Below are positions 1-6,482 of a stretch of DNA of 9,909 bases, piece after piece. The translations under genes and the position numbers were made by a program. The DNA is taken from contig CP070771.1 of NCBI GenBank assembly GCA_020345785.1, forward strand, positions 780,288-790,196. Direction: 5' to 3'. This DNA is from Desulfobacterales bacterium (lineage in GTDB: Bacteria; Desulfobacterota; Desulfobacteria; Desulfobacterales; JAFDCJ01). The notes beneath the pieces were generated by a model that worked only from the letters and a program-made list of their open reading frames with translations, ran no database searches and was not told the DNA's origin. Within the stretch, counting starts at the first letter, position 1. Each line of letters begins with the position of its first letter.

Positions 1-875
1 ATGTGTGCTGTCTTTCCGAGTCGCGCTCCGATGATGATGCCGCCGACAGCCGGCTGCTCGAGGATATAGCGGCAGGCAACATTGGCGATGGAGACCTCAT
101 GCCGCCGGGCGATGTCTTCCAGGATATGCAGCAGGCTCTGGAGCGCATCCCAATCGCCGGCCTCTCTGATGAACCGCCCGTATTTCATCTGCGACCAGGT
201 TTCCAGATGGTCCCAATCCGGCTCGGGCTTGTCGATCCAGCGCTCCGTAAGGAAGCCGCCGGCAAGCGTTCCGAACGCCAGCAGCTTGATTCCGTGCTGT
301 TGGCACAGTTCGACCATGCCCCTAGACGCGCGTTGATCAAGGAGGGAGAAACATACCTGGTTGGACACTACCTTGATTCCGCTGTTTACGACGATACGCA
401 GGTGGGCGGTGTCGAAGTTGGTCAGACCGAGATGACGAATGAATCCTTCTTCTTTAAGTTCCTGCAGCCAGAACAGGCAGTCCAGGTAGCCGGGATCGGC
501 ATAGTTCCAGGCATGAAACTGCAGCATATCGAGTCGGTCGACTTGCATCCGGTCCAGTGCGCGATGTACCGCCCGGCGAACATCTTCTCGCGAAACGGGG
601 CCGGGTTCCGGAACCCATTTCGTCAGCAGTTGCACCGATTCCGGATCGTGCTGCCGGCGGAACCGCCCCGCGATGATTTCGGCCGAACCGTAATGATCGG
701 CCATGTCAAAGGTAGTGAAGCCCGCTTCCACGTATGGTTTCATGGCTGCAGCGGTCGCGGAAGCATCCAGCGTGCCGCTCTTCCGTTCAATATCCGCTAT
801 CTGCCACAATCCCGTCAAGACGCGGGAGATGCTGAAGCCGGGTGCCAATTCACAGCGTTCTGCGTTTGCATTCAT
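1..875 (-). CDS. Aldo/keto reductase, C-terminus cut by window edge
   Basis: NAD(P)H-dependent oxidoreductase of the aldo/keto reductase superfamily, a cytosolic TIM-barrel enzyme that interconverts carbonyls and alcohols; the substrate cannot be read from sequence. The reverse strand is open from ATG at 875 to the window edge, 291 full codons. The family's catalytic tetrad is visible: Asp57 and Tyr62 in FDMADHYGSAE, Lys86 in LLTKW and His121 in LQFHAWNY. A late IIGARLGKTAH segment matches the C-terminal cofactor-phosphate-binding motif of the family. Members usually run about 310-340 residues, so a few dozen residues are missing to the left. The start at 875 is supported by AAGGGAG at 885-891, nine bases upstream. 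The gene lies downstream of the transporter genes on the same strand, 163 bases beyond the binding-protein stop and past a strong hairpin, so it is probably a separate unit. The long plus-strand reading frame over the same stretch is a shadow. Confidence 0.9.
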   Translation of the reverse strand, partial: MNANAERCELAPGFSISRVLTGLWQIADIERKSGTLDASATAAAMKPYVEAGFTTFDMADHYGSAEIIAGRFRRQHDPESVQLLTKWVPEPGPVSREDVRRAVHRALDRMQVDRLDMLQFHAWNYADPGYLDCLFWLQELKEEGFIRHLGLTNFDTAHLRIVVNSGIKVVSNQVCFSLLDQRASRGMVELCQQHGIKLLAFGTLAGGFLTERWIDKPEPDWDHLETWSQMKYGRFIREAGDWDALQSLLHILEDIARRHEVSIANVACRYILEQPAVGGIIIGARLGKTAH

Positions 876-989
876 AAGCAATTACTCCCTTGGTGTTGAT
901 GTGCCGAAGCATTAAGGCAAACGGAAATTCTTATACGGTCGAGTTATTTTGGGTGTTCGTATTGGAACTTAGCTATGGGAGCACAAGCG

Positions 990-1022
990 TCCCCCGGACC
1001 GGTTTTCCCGAGAACCGGGGGA
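990..1022 (-). terminator. GC-rich hairpin after binding-protein gene
   Basis: TCCCCCGG at 990-997 pairs perfectly with CCGGGGGA at 1015-1022, 16 bases past the binding-protein stop codon in the direction of transcription. An alternative fold pairs CCGGTTTTC (999-1007) with GAGAACCGG (1010-1018), with one G-U pair. The position suits the end of the liv transcript. No run of T follows on the minus strand (CGCTTGTG comes next), so it is not a textbook intrinsic terminator; it could act as a 3'-end stabiliser or as a weak terminator. Confidence 0.45.
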
Positions 1023-1038
1023 GCTCACGTTTCCGATT

Positions 1039-2196
1039 TTATTCATAGAGCACGGCAACGCCGTCTTTGACTACATACATCAGCATATCTCGAACCATGT
1101 CCCCGTTTGCATCAAAGCGGTTTTCCCCCAGTGCCCCCATCACCGGTGGATAATACGTACCGATAGCGGAGAGTGCGGCTGCCAAATTGGTTCGATCCGT
1201 GCCTCCCAATTCTATGGCTTTGGCCACCAGGAGAACGCAATCATTGGCCAATCCTTCCACGAGTCCAGGATCATTGCCGAATTTTCTCTTGAAGTCTGCC
1301 GCCCACTTCTGGATATAGGGACGTTCGTCTTTCAGCGAGAAATAACCCGAATAGAAGGTACCTTCGGAGGCCTTACCGGCGACCTTGATATATTCGGGAT
1401 GGCCGATTCCGTCGGTGCCCAGAATTTGAGCATTTATGCCCAATTCCCGGGCCTGCCGGGCGATCAGGGCGCCTTCCTTGTAGTGGCCGGCAATAAACAG
1501 GGCATCCGCATTGAGGCTCTTGATTTTGACAAGCTGTACTGAAAAGTCGGTATCATTGGGCAGATAGGCCTCCGAGGCGACGAGCGCTGTTTCAGGCAGG
1601 CCCAGTTCCTTCAGGGCTACCGAAAATACTTCGCTCAGCCCCCGGCCGTAGTCATCATTGACGTAAATGGTGGCATACCGGTTCCACTTCCCCTGGTCCG
1701 TGGCCCACTTGGCGATATATCGTCCCTGAAAGGCATCCGTGGGTACAACCCGGAAAGAGTAAGGTCCTGCCTGGCTGTAGACCGGAGCCGTTGCTCCGAT
1801 GGCGACTTGCACGAGACCGTTTTTGTTCAATATGGGTGCTCCGGCGAGGGCTACGGTACTCGTGACGGGGCCGATCATGGCCAGGATTTTTTCGTTATCC
1901 ACGAAACGCTGGGCAATAGTCGCCCCTTCGCGTGGGTCGTTTTTGTCATCGCCTACCTCGACCAGCTCCAGCATCCGGGGCGTTTCCTCACCTCGGGGTG
2001 TGACGCCACCGGCGGCGTTGATCCGTTCAATGGCAAATTTTGTGCCGATTTCCGCCTTTTTGCCCCAGGAGGCCGCCCCCCCGCTCATGGGGGCGCATAG
2101 ACCCAGGCCAAGCGTGTCCGCGGCCATGGCGGTCGTTCCGAGAATCAGGCCCCAAAACAATACCAGCAACATGCAGGAAAGTTTCTTTTTCATCAT
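1039..2196 (-). CDS. livK: Branched-chain amino-acid ABC transporter substrate-binding protein (LivJ/LivK type)
   Basis: Periplasmic ligand-binding protein of the HAAT family (Peripla_BP_6 fold), which delivers leucine, isoleucine, valine or a related amino acid to the LivHM channel. The 385-residue product begins with a classical signal peptide: KKK at 3-5, a hydrophobic core at about 9-21, and cleavage probably after AMA at 25. C8 is not in a lipobox, so a soluble periplasmic form is likely. The mature part has the expected two-lobe pattern, with an early LGLCAPMSGGAASWGKKAEIG block and later MIGPVTSTVALAGAPILNK and YVNDDYGRG segments. Two ATGs stand in tandem (2196 and 2193) behind AGGAGGA (2198-2204); the core is very close to the first, so the second may be the true start. 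It is the last gene of the transporter cluster, 370 bases beyond livF. Ligand identity is inferred from context; relatives bind amides, urea or aromatic compounds, and livJ versus livK cannot be told apart here. Confidence 0.9.
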   Translation of the reverse strand: MMKKKLSCMLLVLFWGLILGTTAMAADTLGLGLCAPMSGGAASWGKKAEIGTKFAIERINAAGGVTPRGEETPRMLELVEVGDDKNDPREGATIAQRFVDNEKILAMIGPVTSTVALAGAPILNKNGLVQVAIGATAPVYSQAGPYSFRVVPTDAFQGRYIAKWATDQGKWNRYATIYVNDDYGRGLSEVFSVALKELGLPETALVASEAYLPNDTDFSVQLVKIKSLNADALFIAGHYKEGALIARQARELGINAQILGTDGIGHPEYIKVAGKASEGTFYSGYFSLKDERPYIQKWAADFKRKFGNDPGLVEGLANDCVLLVAKAIELGGTDRTNLAAALSAIGTYYPPVMGALGENRFDANGDMVRDMLMYVVKDGVAVLYE

Positions 2197-2337
2197 ATCC
2201 TCCTCTCGTTAAGACGTTGAGTAAAGTATCCGGGACCAGAAGACCCGGCTTTGATCTGCCCCTTGAAGGGGCTTAATTGATAGCGACTCCGTTTAATTCC
2301 GAATATCGATTTCGAAATCCGAAAAAAATTCCATATT

Positions 2338-2353
2338 TCCCGCCGCGGCGGGA
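2338..2353. repeat. 16-base perfect palindrome
   Basis: TCCCGCCGCGGCGGGA is perfectly self-complementary. This GC-only block sits abruptly inside very AT-rich DNA. It matches in design a second palindrome at 7665-7680 (TCACGCCAAGGCGTGA): the same TC-x-CGCC arm, differing at arm position 3 with the complementary change in the other arm, and at the two central bases. The resemblance suggests one family of small mobile or spreading palindromes. Confidence 0.6.
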
Positions 2354-2357
2354 TTCA

Positions 2358-2435
2358 AATGACCAAAACAAAAGATTGGATTTTGCCACTAAACTTTTAA
2401 CGGTTTTGTTTATTGTGTTTAGAATTTTGGTCATT
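2358..2435. repeat. Nested imperfect inverted repeat
   Basis: AATGACCAAAA (2358-2368) is the exact reverse complement of TTTTGGTCATT (2425-2435). Inside it, CTAAAC (2389-2394) pairs with GTTTAG (2417-2422). The central part is AT-rich. It lies within the degenerate repeat region and resembles a decayed palindromic intergenic element. No protein is encoded. Confidence 0.5.
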
Positions 2436-2524
2436 AGGGATTGTTTCGACCAATTTTATAAGATCAGGCGTGCTTCGTGATTCGAATTTATCTTTACCAA
2501 TTTACGGCAGGGCCGTTATTTTTG

Positions 2525-2544
2525 AACTCCCGGTGGCGGGAGTT
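2525..2544. terminator. Hairpin after livF stop, possible terminator
   Basis: AACTCCCG (2525-2532), loop GTGG, CGGGAGTT (2537-2544): a perfect 8-bp stem, 22 bases beyond the livF stop. Read on the plus strand it is followed by TTTCT and looks like a terminator; on the minus strand, where the genes are, the stem is followed by C and a run of A rather than T. It may be a weak or bidirectional terminator between livF and the binding-protein gene, or simply another small palindrome of the spacer. Confidence 0.35.
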
Positions 2545-2566
2545 TTCTATGCCGGGTTAACGGGCC

Positions 2567-3280
2567 CTATGCTTCCCCCAAATAGACCTTGATGACATCT
2601 TCATTGGCTAAAAGATTCTTGGCCGAATCTTCCAGGACAATCTGCCCGCCGTTTAGGATGTAGCCTCTGTCCGCAATGGAAAGGGCTTTCTTCAGATTCT
2701 GTTCGACCACAAAGATGGGAATCCCGATCATGCTGACCTCCTGAATGATGTCGAATACCTCGCCGACCAGTTTTGGAGAGAGTCCCATCGACGGTTCGTC
2801 CATAATGATCATTTTCGGTTTGGCCATCAGCGCCCGACCGATGGCCAACATTTGCTGCTCGCCGCCGCTCAACGTCATACCATCCTGATTCAGCCGCTCT
2901 TTGAGTCTGGGAAAAAGCTGGCAGACTTTTTCCAGTTCCGCCTGAAAATCGTAGTCCGGATCCCGCCGGTGGATGAAAGCGCCCATTTCAAGGTTTTCCT
3001 TTACAGTAAGACGGGCAAATATCCTTCGAGCTTCAGGGACGGGCGAAATGCCTTTGCGAACGATCGCATGGGTCGAACGTCCGTCTATGCGTTCACCCCT
3101 GAATTCGACCCGACCGGAGGACGGTTTTACGATACCCAAAATCGTCTTCATGGTGGTCGATTTGCCTGAGGCATTCCCGCCGAGCAGACAGACAATCTCA
3201 GTTGCGCCGACTTCAATGTTGACGTCATTTAGGGCCCTGATTGGACCGTAATAGGTTGTAACGTGTTCTAACTTCAACAT
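2567..3280 (-). CDS. livF: Branched-chain amino-acid ABC transporter ATP-binding protein LivF
   Basis: One of the two ATPases that power the Liv importer; it sits on the cytoplasmic face of LivHM and pairs with LivG. The 237-residue length is normal for LivF. Motifs in order: Walker A GGNASGKST at 34-42, Q-loop region VPEARRIF at 81-88, signature LSGGEQQ at 137-143, Walker B MIIMDE at 157-162, and VVEQN at 191-195, where LivF proteins typically have Gln in place of the switch His. Alanine replaces the usual third-position-before-Lys glycine of GxxGxGK, a variant I believe occurs in some LivF lineages. ATG at 3280 was chosen because it matches the MLK start of homologues; an upstream TTG at 3310 would add ten residues with no clear purpose. 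The gene is separated from livG by 294 bases and from the binding-protein gene by 370 bases, both filled with related repeats, unlike the tight livHMG block. Confidence 0.93.
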   Translation of the reverse strand: MLKLEHVTTYYGPIRALNDVNIEVGATEIVCLLGGNASGKSTTMKTILGIVKPSSGRVEFRGERIDGRSTHAIVRKGISPVPEARRIFARLTVKENLEMGAFIHRRDPDYDFQAELEKVCQLFPRLKERLNQDGMTLSGGEQQMLAIGRALMAKPKMIIMDEPSMGLSPKLVGEVFDIIQEVSMIGIPIFVVEQNLKKALSIADRGYILNGGQIVLEDSAKNLLANEDVIKVYLGEA

Positions 3281-3574
3281 GATCCAGCGACCTGCTGTAA
3301 GGCGTCTCAAAAATGCTGTGCTCTATTTGGGCAGTTTAGGAGCCTTTTAATAAGAGACATTCATCATGAAAATCCGAATAACGAAATTCGAAATCGGAAA
3401 CAATATCAAAATTCGAATGCTCAAAATTTAAAACAGCAATATTCAATTCCGGCTTGTCCGGGTTAGGCGCTCAATTACGATTTCTTTTTTTCGTGTTTTC
3501 GTCTTTTCGTGCTTTCGTGATTAATTTGTTTTTTTTTAGCTTCGGTTCATCCAGGTTAAAATTTATTCATTGCC
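3281..3574. other. Repeat-rich spacer between livG and livF
   Basis: 294 AT-rich bases with no credible gene. It contains CCGAATAACGA plus TTCGAAATCGGAAA (3374-3400), closely matching 2299-2324 on the other side of livF. It also holds a small CCGG-CTTGT-CCGG hairpin (3449-3461) and an octamer tandem array (3489-3519). No clear promoter for livF is visible, and the livF start has only a weak ribosome-binding site. Confidence 0.55.
3489..3519 (+). repeat. Octamer tandem array TTTCGTGN x4
   Basis: TTTCGTG (3489-3495), TTTCGTC (3497-3503), TTTCGTG (3505-3511) and TTTCGTG (3513-3519), each separated by one base, give a strict 8-base period. A decayed relative, CGTGCTTCGTGATTCGAATT, lies at 2469-2488 on the other side of livF. 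Non-coding; strand is given only for reading the unit. Confidence 0.6.
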
Positions 3575-4345
3575 TTAATCCCGGCCGAGGTATGCCTCGA
3601 TCACCTCTGGATGATTGCGAACTTCGGCGAAGGTTCCGTCAACGATCTTCACGCCGTAATCCAACGCCACGATCCTTTTACAAAGCTTCTTTATGAAATT
3701 CATATCATGTTCGATGACGAATACGGTGATACCCTGCCTGTTGATATTCAAAATGTTTTTCATCAGTTGAAGGGACTCTGCCGGGTTCATACCGGCTGTG
3801 GGCTCATCGAGGAGCAGCAGCTTTGGATTCGACATCAAAGCCCTTGCGATTTCCAAGCGCCTTCGGTTGGCATATGAGAGCGTCCAGGCCGGACTGTCCT
3901 TCATGGAGATCAGGCGCTCACCGAAAATCTGCATTACCTGGCAGGCCCGCTTCTTCAAGCTTTCGCGGTCCCGGCGAGGGCCGGGAAGATTAAACAGAGC
4001 CGACAGAATTCCTCCCCGGGTTCGGCAATGCCCGCCGACCATCAGGTTCTCCATCACCGATAAATTGTTAAAGGGCCTTTGATTCTGAAAGGTCCTGGCA
4101 ATACCCCGGTAAATAATCTTATGGGTTTTGATATCCAACAGGTTTTCCCCGGTCCCCTCAAGGTATATCTCCCCCTGATCGGCCTTATACATCCCGGTGA
4201 GGACGTTAAAAAAAGTGGTTTTGCCGGAGCCGTTGGGGCCGATGATGCCCAAAATTTCTCCGGGTTCAACGTCAATGTCGAAGGAGTTTAAAGCGGTCAA
4301 ACCGCCGAAGCGTTTGGTAAGCGATCGAACAGATAAAAGTGTCAT
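3575..4345 (-). CDS. livG: Branched-chain amino-acid ABC transporter ATP-binding protein LivG
   Basis: Second ATPase of the Liv importer, cytoplasmic partner of LivF on the LivHM membrane core. At 256 residues it has the standard LivG length. Visible motifs: Walker A GPNGSGKTT at 36-44, Q-loop ARTFQNQRPF with Gln87, Walker B LLLLDEPTAG with Glu181, and switch histidine in VFVIEHDM (His213). The signature region reads LSYANRRRLEIARAL at 156-170; LivG proteins usually carry LxYGxQRR here, so Gly-to-Ala and Gln-to-Arg changes are present, probably tolerated. The C-terminal EVRNHPEVIEAYLG segment is typical. ATG at 4345 was chosen because it begins four bases after the livM stop codon (TGA, 4352-4350) and matches homologue starts; the TTG at 4387 would overlap livM and add 14 unneeded residues. 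Translational coupling to livM is likely, as the ribosome-binding site (AAGG, about 11 bases upstream) is weak. Confidence 0.94.
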   Translation of the reverse strand: MTLLSVRSLTKRFGGLTALNSFDIDVEPGEILGIIGPNGSGKTTFFNVLTGMYKADQGEIYLEGTGENLLDIKTHKIIYRGIARTFQNQRPFNNLSVMENLMVGGHCRTRGGILSALFNLPGPRRDRESLKKRACQVMQIFGERLISMKDSPAWTLSYANRRRLEIARALMSNPKLLLLDEPTAGMNPAESLQLMKNILNINRQGITVFVIEHDMNFIKKLCKRIVALDYGVKIVDGTFAEVRNHPEVIEAYLGRD

Positions 4346-4349
4346 CGGT

Positions 4350-5396
4350 TCAAGCCTTATACGTCGGCTGATAGAGCTTCTTTCCAAGCAGCCCTTCCGG
4401 CCGGTAAATCATCATCAAAACCATGAACGCCCCGACGGCCACCATCCTGTACTCGCTGGCGGCCCTGAAGATTTCGGGTATGCCGATCATGATCACCGCT
4501 CCGACAATCGTGCCGGGGATGCTGCCCAGCCCCCCCAAAATGGGAATTGTAATGATGATCACCGATTCCAGGATGGTAAAACTGTTGGGGCTGACAAAAT
4601 TTTGAAACACCGAGAAATAACTTCCCGCCAGGGCTCCCAGGGCGGCGGAGAAGGCGAAGGCCATCGTCTTGTAAAATCCAAGATAGATCCCCATCACCGC
4701 AGCCACGTCCTCATCCTCCCGAATGGCCATCCATGCCAAACCGACTCTGGAATCCCTCACTCGAATGCACGCATAGACCGTCACCAGCACGAAAAACAGA
4801 ATCAGATAATAGTAGGAAGTATAGTTATCGATCGTTAGCTGCCATCGATGGAAGCCGATCGTGGGTGAGGGGATGGCGGGAATTCCCCTGGGACCGCGGG
4901 TTAATGCCATCCAGTTGTTGGCGATGATATACACAATTTGGCCGAAGCCGAGCGTGACAATGGCCAAGTAGTCATCACGCAGTCTGAGAGTCGGAAACCC
5001 GATAATCATGCCGAAGACAACCCCGATGACCATACCAACGGGTACGGTCATCCAGAATGAGACGCCGTATTTGGTCATCAGGATGCCCGTTGTATAGGCG
5101 CCTGTGGCATAAAACGCCGCATGGCCGATGTTGAGCAGGCCGGTGAATCCCATGACCACATTCAAGCCCAAGGCAAGAACGATATAAAGGTTGATGTAGA
5201 TGACAATGCGCATGGCATAGTTGCTTTGGACGACAAGTGGAACCGCCAGGCATGCCATCAGGATCAGGACCTTGATGTACCATTTGGAGGCTGCCAAAAG
5301 ACCGGACAATCGAATCAGGGGACTCTCCTTATACAGGTTGTCCTGCCGCGTGACCTGGGATCCGCCGTGCAGATCATCTAGCTTTGAGCTTTTCAC
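4350..5396 (-). CDS. livM: Branched-chain amino-acid ABC transporter permease LivM
   Basis: Inner-membrane permease that forms the translocation channel with LivH. The 348-residue product has a hydrophilic N-terminus of about 40 residues followed by repeated hydrophobic segments. Family landmarks are GLLNIGHAAFYATGAY at 86-101, the cytoplasmic coupling loop AIREDEDVAAVMGI at 224-237 that contacts the ATPases, LGGLGSIPGTIVGA at 287-300 and YRPEGLLG at 331-338. I chose GTG at 5396, which overlaps the end of livH by 23 bases and has AAGGA (5404-5408) seven bases upstream. The protein is slightly longer than many LivM because of its N-terminal tail. An internal AAGGAG precedes possible CTG/TTG codons near residues 27-30, so a shorter form starting there cannot be excluded. 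The stop lies four bases before livG. Confidence 0.93.
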   Translation of the reverse strand: MKSSKLDDLHGGSQVTRQDNLYKESPLIRLSGLLAASKWYIKVLILMACLAVPLVVQSNYAMRIVIYINLYIVLALGLNVVMGFTGLLNIGHAAFYATGAYTTGILMTKYGVSFWMTVPVGMVIGVVFGMIIGFPTLRLRDDYLAIVTLGFGQIVYIIANNWMALTRGPRGIPAIPSPTIGFHRWQLTIDNYTSYYYLILFFVLVTVYACIRVRDSRVGLAWMAIREDEDVAAVMGIYLGFYKTMAFAFSAALGALAGSYFSVFQNFVSPNSFTILESVIIITIPILGGLGSIPGTIVGAVIMIGIPEIFRAASEYRMVAVGAFMVLMMIYRPEGLLGKKLYQPTYKA

Positions 5397-6258
5397 CCGA
5401 CTTTCCTTCCCCCAGAATACCCTCCGGTCTGAATATGAGCGCCAAAATCAGCACGGCAAACGCAAACGCATCCCGGTACATGGATGACACATAGGCGGCA
5501 CCCACGCCTTCGAAGATCCCCAAAAAGATGCCGCCGACCATGGCTCCGTATATGTTCCCGATACCGCCTAATACGGCGGCCGTAAAAGCCTTCATACCGG
5601 CGTTGAATCCCATATAGGGATCAATACTGTTATAATTGATCGCAAAAAATATTCCGGCCACTGCGGCCAGTGACGATCCGATGGCGAAATTGAGAATAAT
5701 CACCATGTTGGCGCTGATCCCCATCATTTCAGCGGCTTCCCAATCAGCAGCGGTCGCCCTCATGGCTTTTCCAAGGTAGGTTCCTTTCACAAAGAGCGCC
5801 AGAGCGATCATCAGAACCAGAGAGGCGCTGAATATAAAAACTTTTTTAGATGGGATGATCACATTTCCGATGGACAGCGGCGGTAATCCGAAATCAAAGT
5901 CAAAGACCTGGAATTCGGCTCCCCAGGTAATCCGCGCCATGTTTTGAAGGAAGATGGACATTCCTAGGACACTGATGACTACGGCGAACCTCGGCGCATT
6001 ACGCAGCGGCCGGTAGGCGACGCGCTCCACCGCAATACCCAGCAGCGTCGCCAGTAGGATGCCGATCAGAGCAGCCAGTGGAAATGGAAAGGACAGGGCC
6101 GTCATCAGCCACCAGGTAAAGAAGGCCCCGCACATGAAAATTTCGCCGTGCGCAAAGTTGATCAGCTTGATGATGCCGTAGACCATGGTATAGCCGATGG
6201 CCAGAAGGGCGTACATGGCACCTAAATTTACCCAGTTTGTGAATTGCTGCCAGAACAT
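5374..6258 (-). CDS. livH: Branched-chain amino-acid ABC transporter permease LivH
   Basis: Inner-membrane channel subunit paired with LivM. At 294 residues it is of normal length. It shows the LivH-typical GYTMVYGIIKLINFAHGEIF block (22-41), the cytoplasmic coupling loop GKAMRATAADWEAAEMMGIS (163-182), the AVLGGIGNIYGAMVGG segment (228-243) and the terminal FRPEGILG (276-283), with about eight hydrophobic segments in between. ATG at 6258 begins MFWQQFTNWVNLGAMYALLAIG as in homologues; the ribosome-binding site is modest (AAAGAG about five bases upstream). It is the first gene of the transporter cluster: a sigma-70-like promoter lies about 70-100 bases upstream, and livM starts inside its 3' end. 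No substitutions at key motifs were noticed. Confidence 0.95.
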   Translation of the reverse strand: MFWQQFTNWVNLGAMYALLAIGYTMVYGIIKLINFAHGEIFMCGAFFTWWLMTALSFPFPLAALIGILLATLLGIAVERVAYRPLRNAPRFAVVISVLGMSIFLQNMARITWGAEFQVFDFDFGLPPLSIGNVIIPSKKVFIFSASLVLMIALALFVKGTYLGKAMRATAADWEAAEMMGISANMVIILNFAIGSSLAAVAGIFFAINYNSIDPYMGFNAGMKAFTAAVLGGIGNIYGAMVGGIFLGIFEGVGAAYVSSMYRDAFAFAVLILALIFRPEGILGEGKSGEKLKAR

Positions 6259-6329
6259 CTGACTCTTTACGCTTTTTTCATTAAACGGCGGGGAAAGATT
6301 AGGGACAGAACTCGCTATCGATTGAAGGG

Positions 6330-6358
6330 ACTATGGCAAAAGGGGTCGTGTTTGTCAA
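6330..6358 (-). promoter_or_regulatory. Sigma-70-type promoter for the liv cluster
   Basis: On the minus strand TTGACA (6358-6353) is a perfect -35 box. A 17-base spacer follows, then CATAGT (6335-6330), four of six matches to TATAAT. Transcription would start near 6323, giving a leader of roughly 65 bases before the livH ATG at 6258. No riboswitch-like or attenuator structure is obvious in that leader. Part of the spacer (CGACCCCTT on the minus strand, 6348-6340) is complementary to the apical loop of the hairpin just upstream. Confidence 0.7.
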
Positions 6359-6400
6359 GCCGGCAAGGGCGTCGCGCAGGGTTCCGTCATTTAAATAAGC

Positions 6401-6482
6401 ATCAGCGACCAGGGGCAGAGCGTGGTTGCGACCCCTTCCAGGGGACTTCCTCATACCCCCAGCTCTGCCGGCGGTCGCTGAT
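6401..6482 (-). other. 82-base nested hairpin abutting the broken gene's stop
   Basis: ATCAGCGACC (6401-6410) pairs perfectly with GGTCGCTGAT (6473-6482). After a symmetric 3x3 internal loop, GGCAGAGC (6414-6421) pairs with GCTCTGCC (6462-6469). Within the 40-base apex, CCCCT (6432-6436) pairs with AGGGG (6440-6444). The outer arm ends one base before the stop codon of the broken beta-sandwich gene. It could terminate that transcript (TTATTTAAAT follows on the minus strand, only moderately T-rich), encode a small structured RNA, or be a palindromic mobile repeat. I cannot decide between these. Confidence 0.6.

Larger units (their letters stand above)
2197..2566. other. Repeat-rich spacer between livF and binding-protein gene
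   Basis: 370 bases with no credible gene. Near the binding-protein gene it holds two small hairpins, CCGGG/CCCGG (2230-2234 with 2244-2248) and GCCCC/GGGGC (2258-2262 with 2268-2272). These would fall in the leader of the binding-protein message. Further on lie a degenerate AT-rich repeat also found beyond livF, a 16-base palindrome (2338-2353), a long imperfect inverted repeat (2358-2435) and a hairpin (2525-2544). I see no convincing -35/-10 pair for the binding-protein gene, so it may be transcribed by read-through from livF. Confidence 0.6.

Noticed and set aside
3..899. 298-codon open frame on the plus strand
   Set aside because: It is antisense to the aldo/keto reductase, whose catalytic tetrad and ribosome-binding site are clear. 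The plus-strand product has no family-like features.
2441..2480. TATAAAAT-like -10 box for the binding-protein gene on the minus strand
   Set aside because: No acceptable -35 at 16-18 bases, and the sequence is part of an AT-rich repeat where such matches are expected by chance.
4197..4838. 213-codon plus-strand frame over livG and livM
   Set aside because: Low-complexity, histidine- and glycine-rich product antisense to well-conserved transporter genes; a shadow frame.
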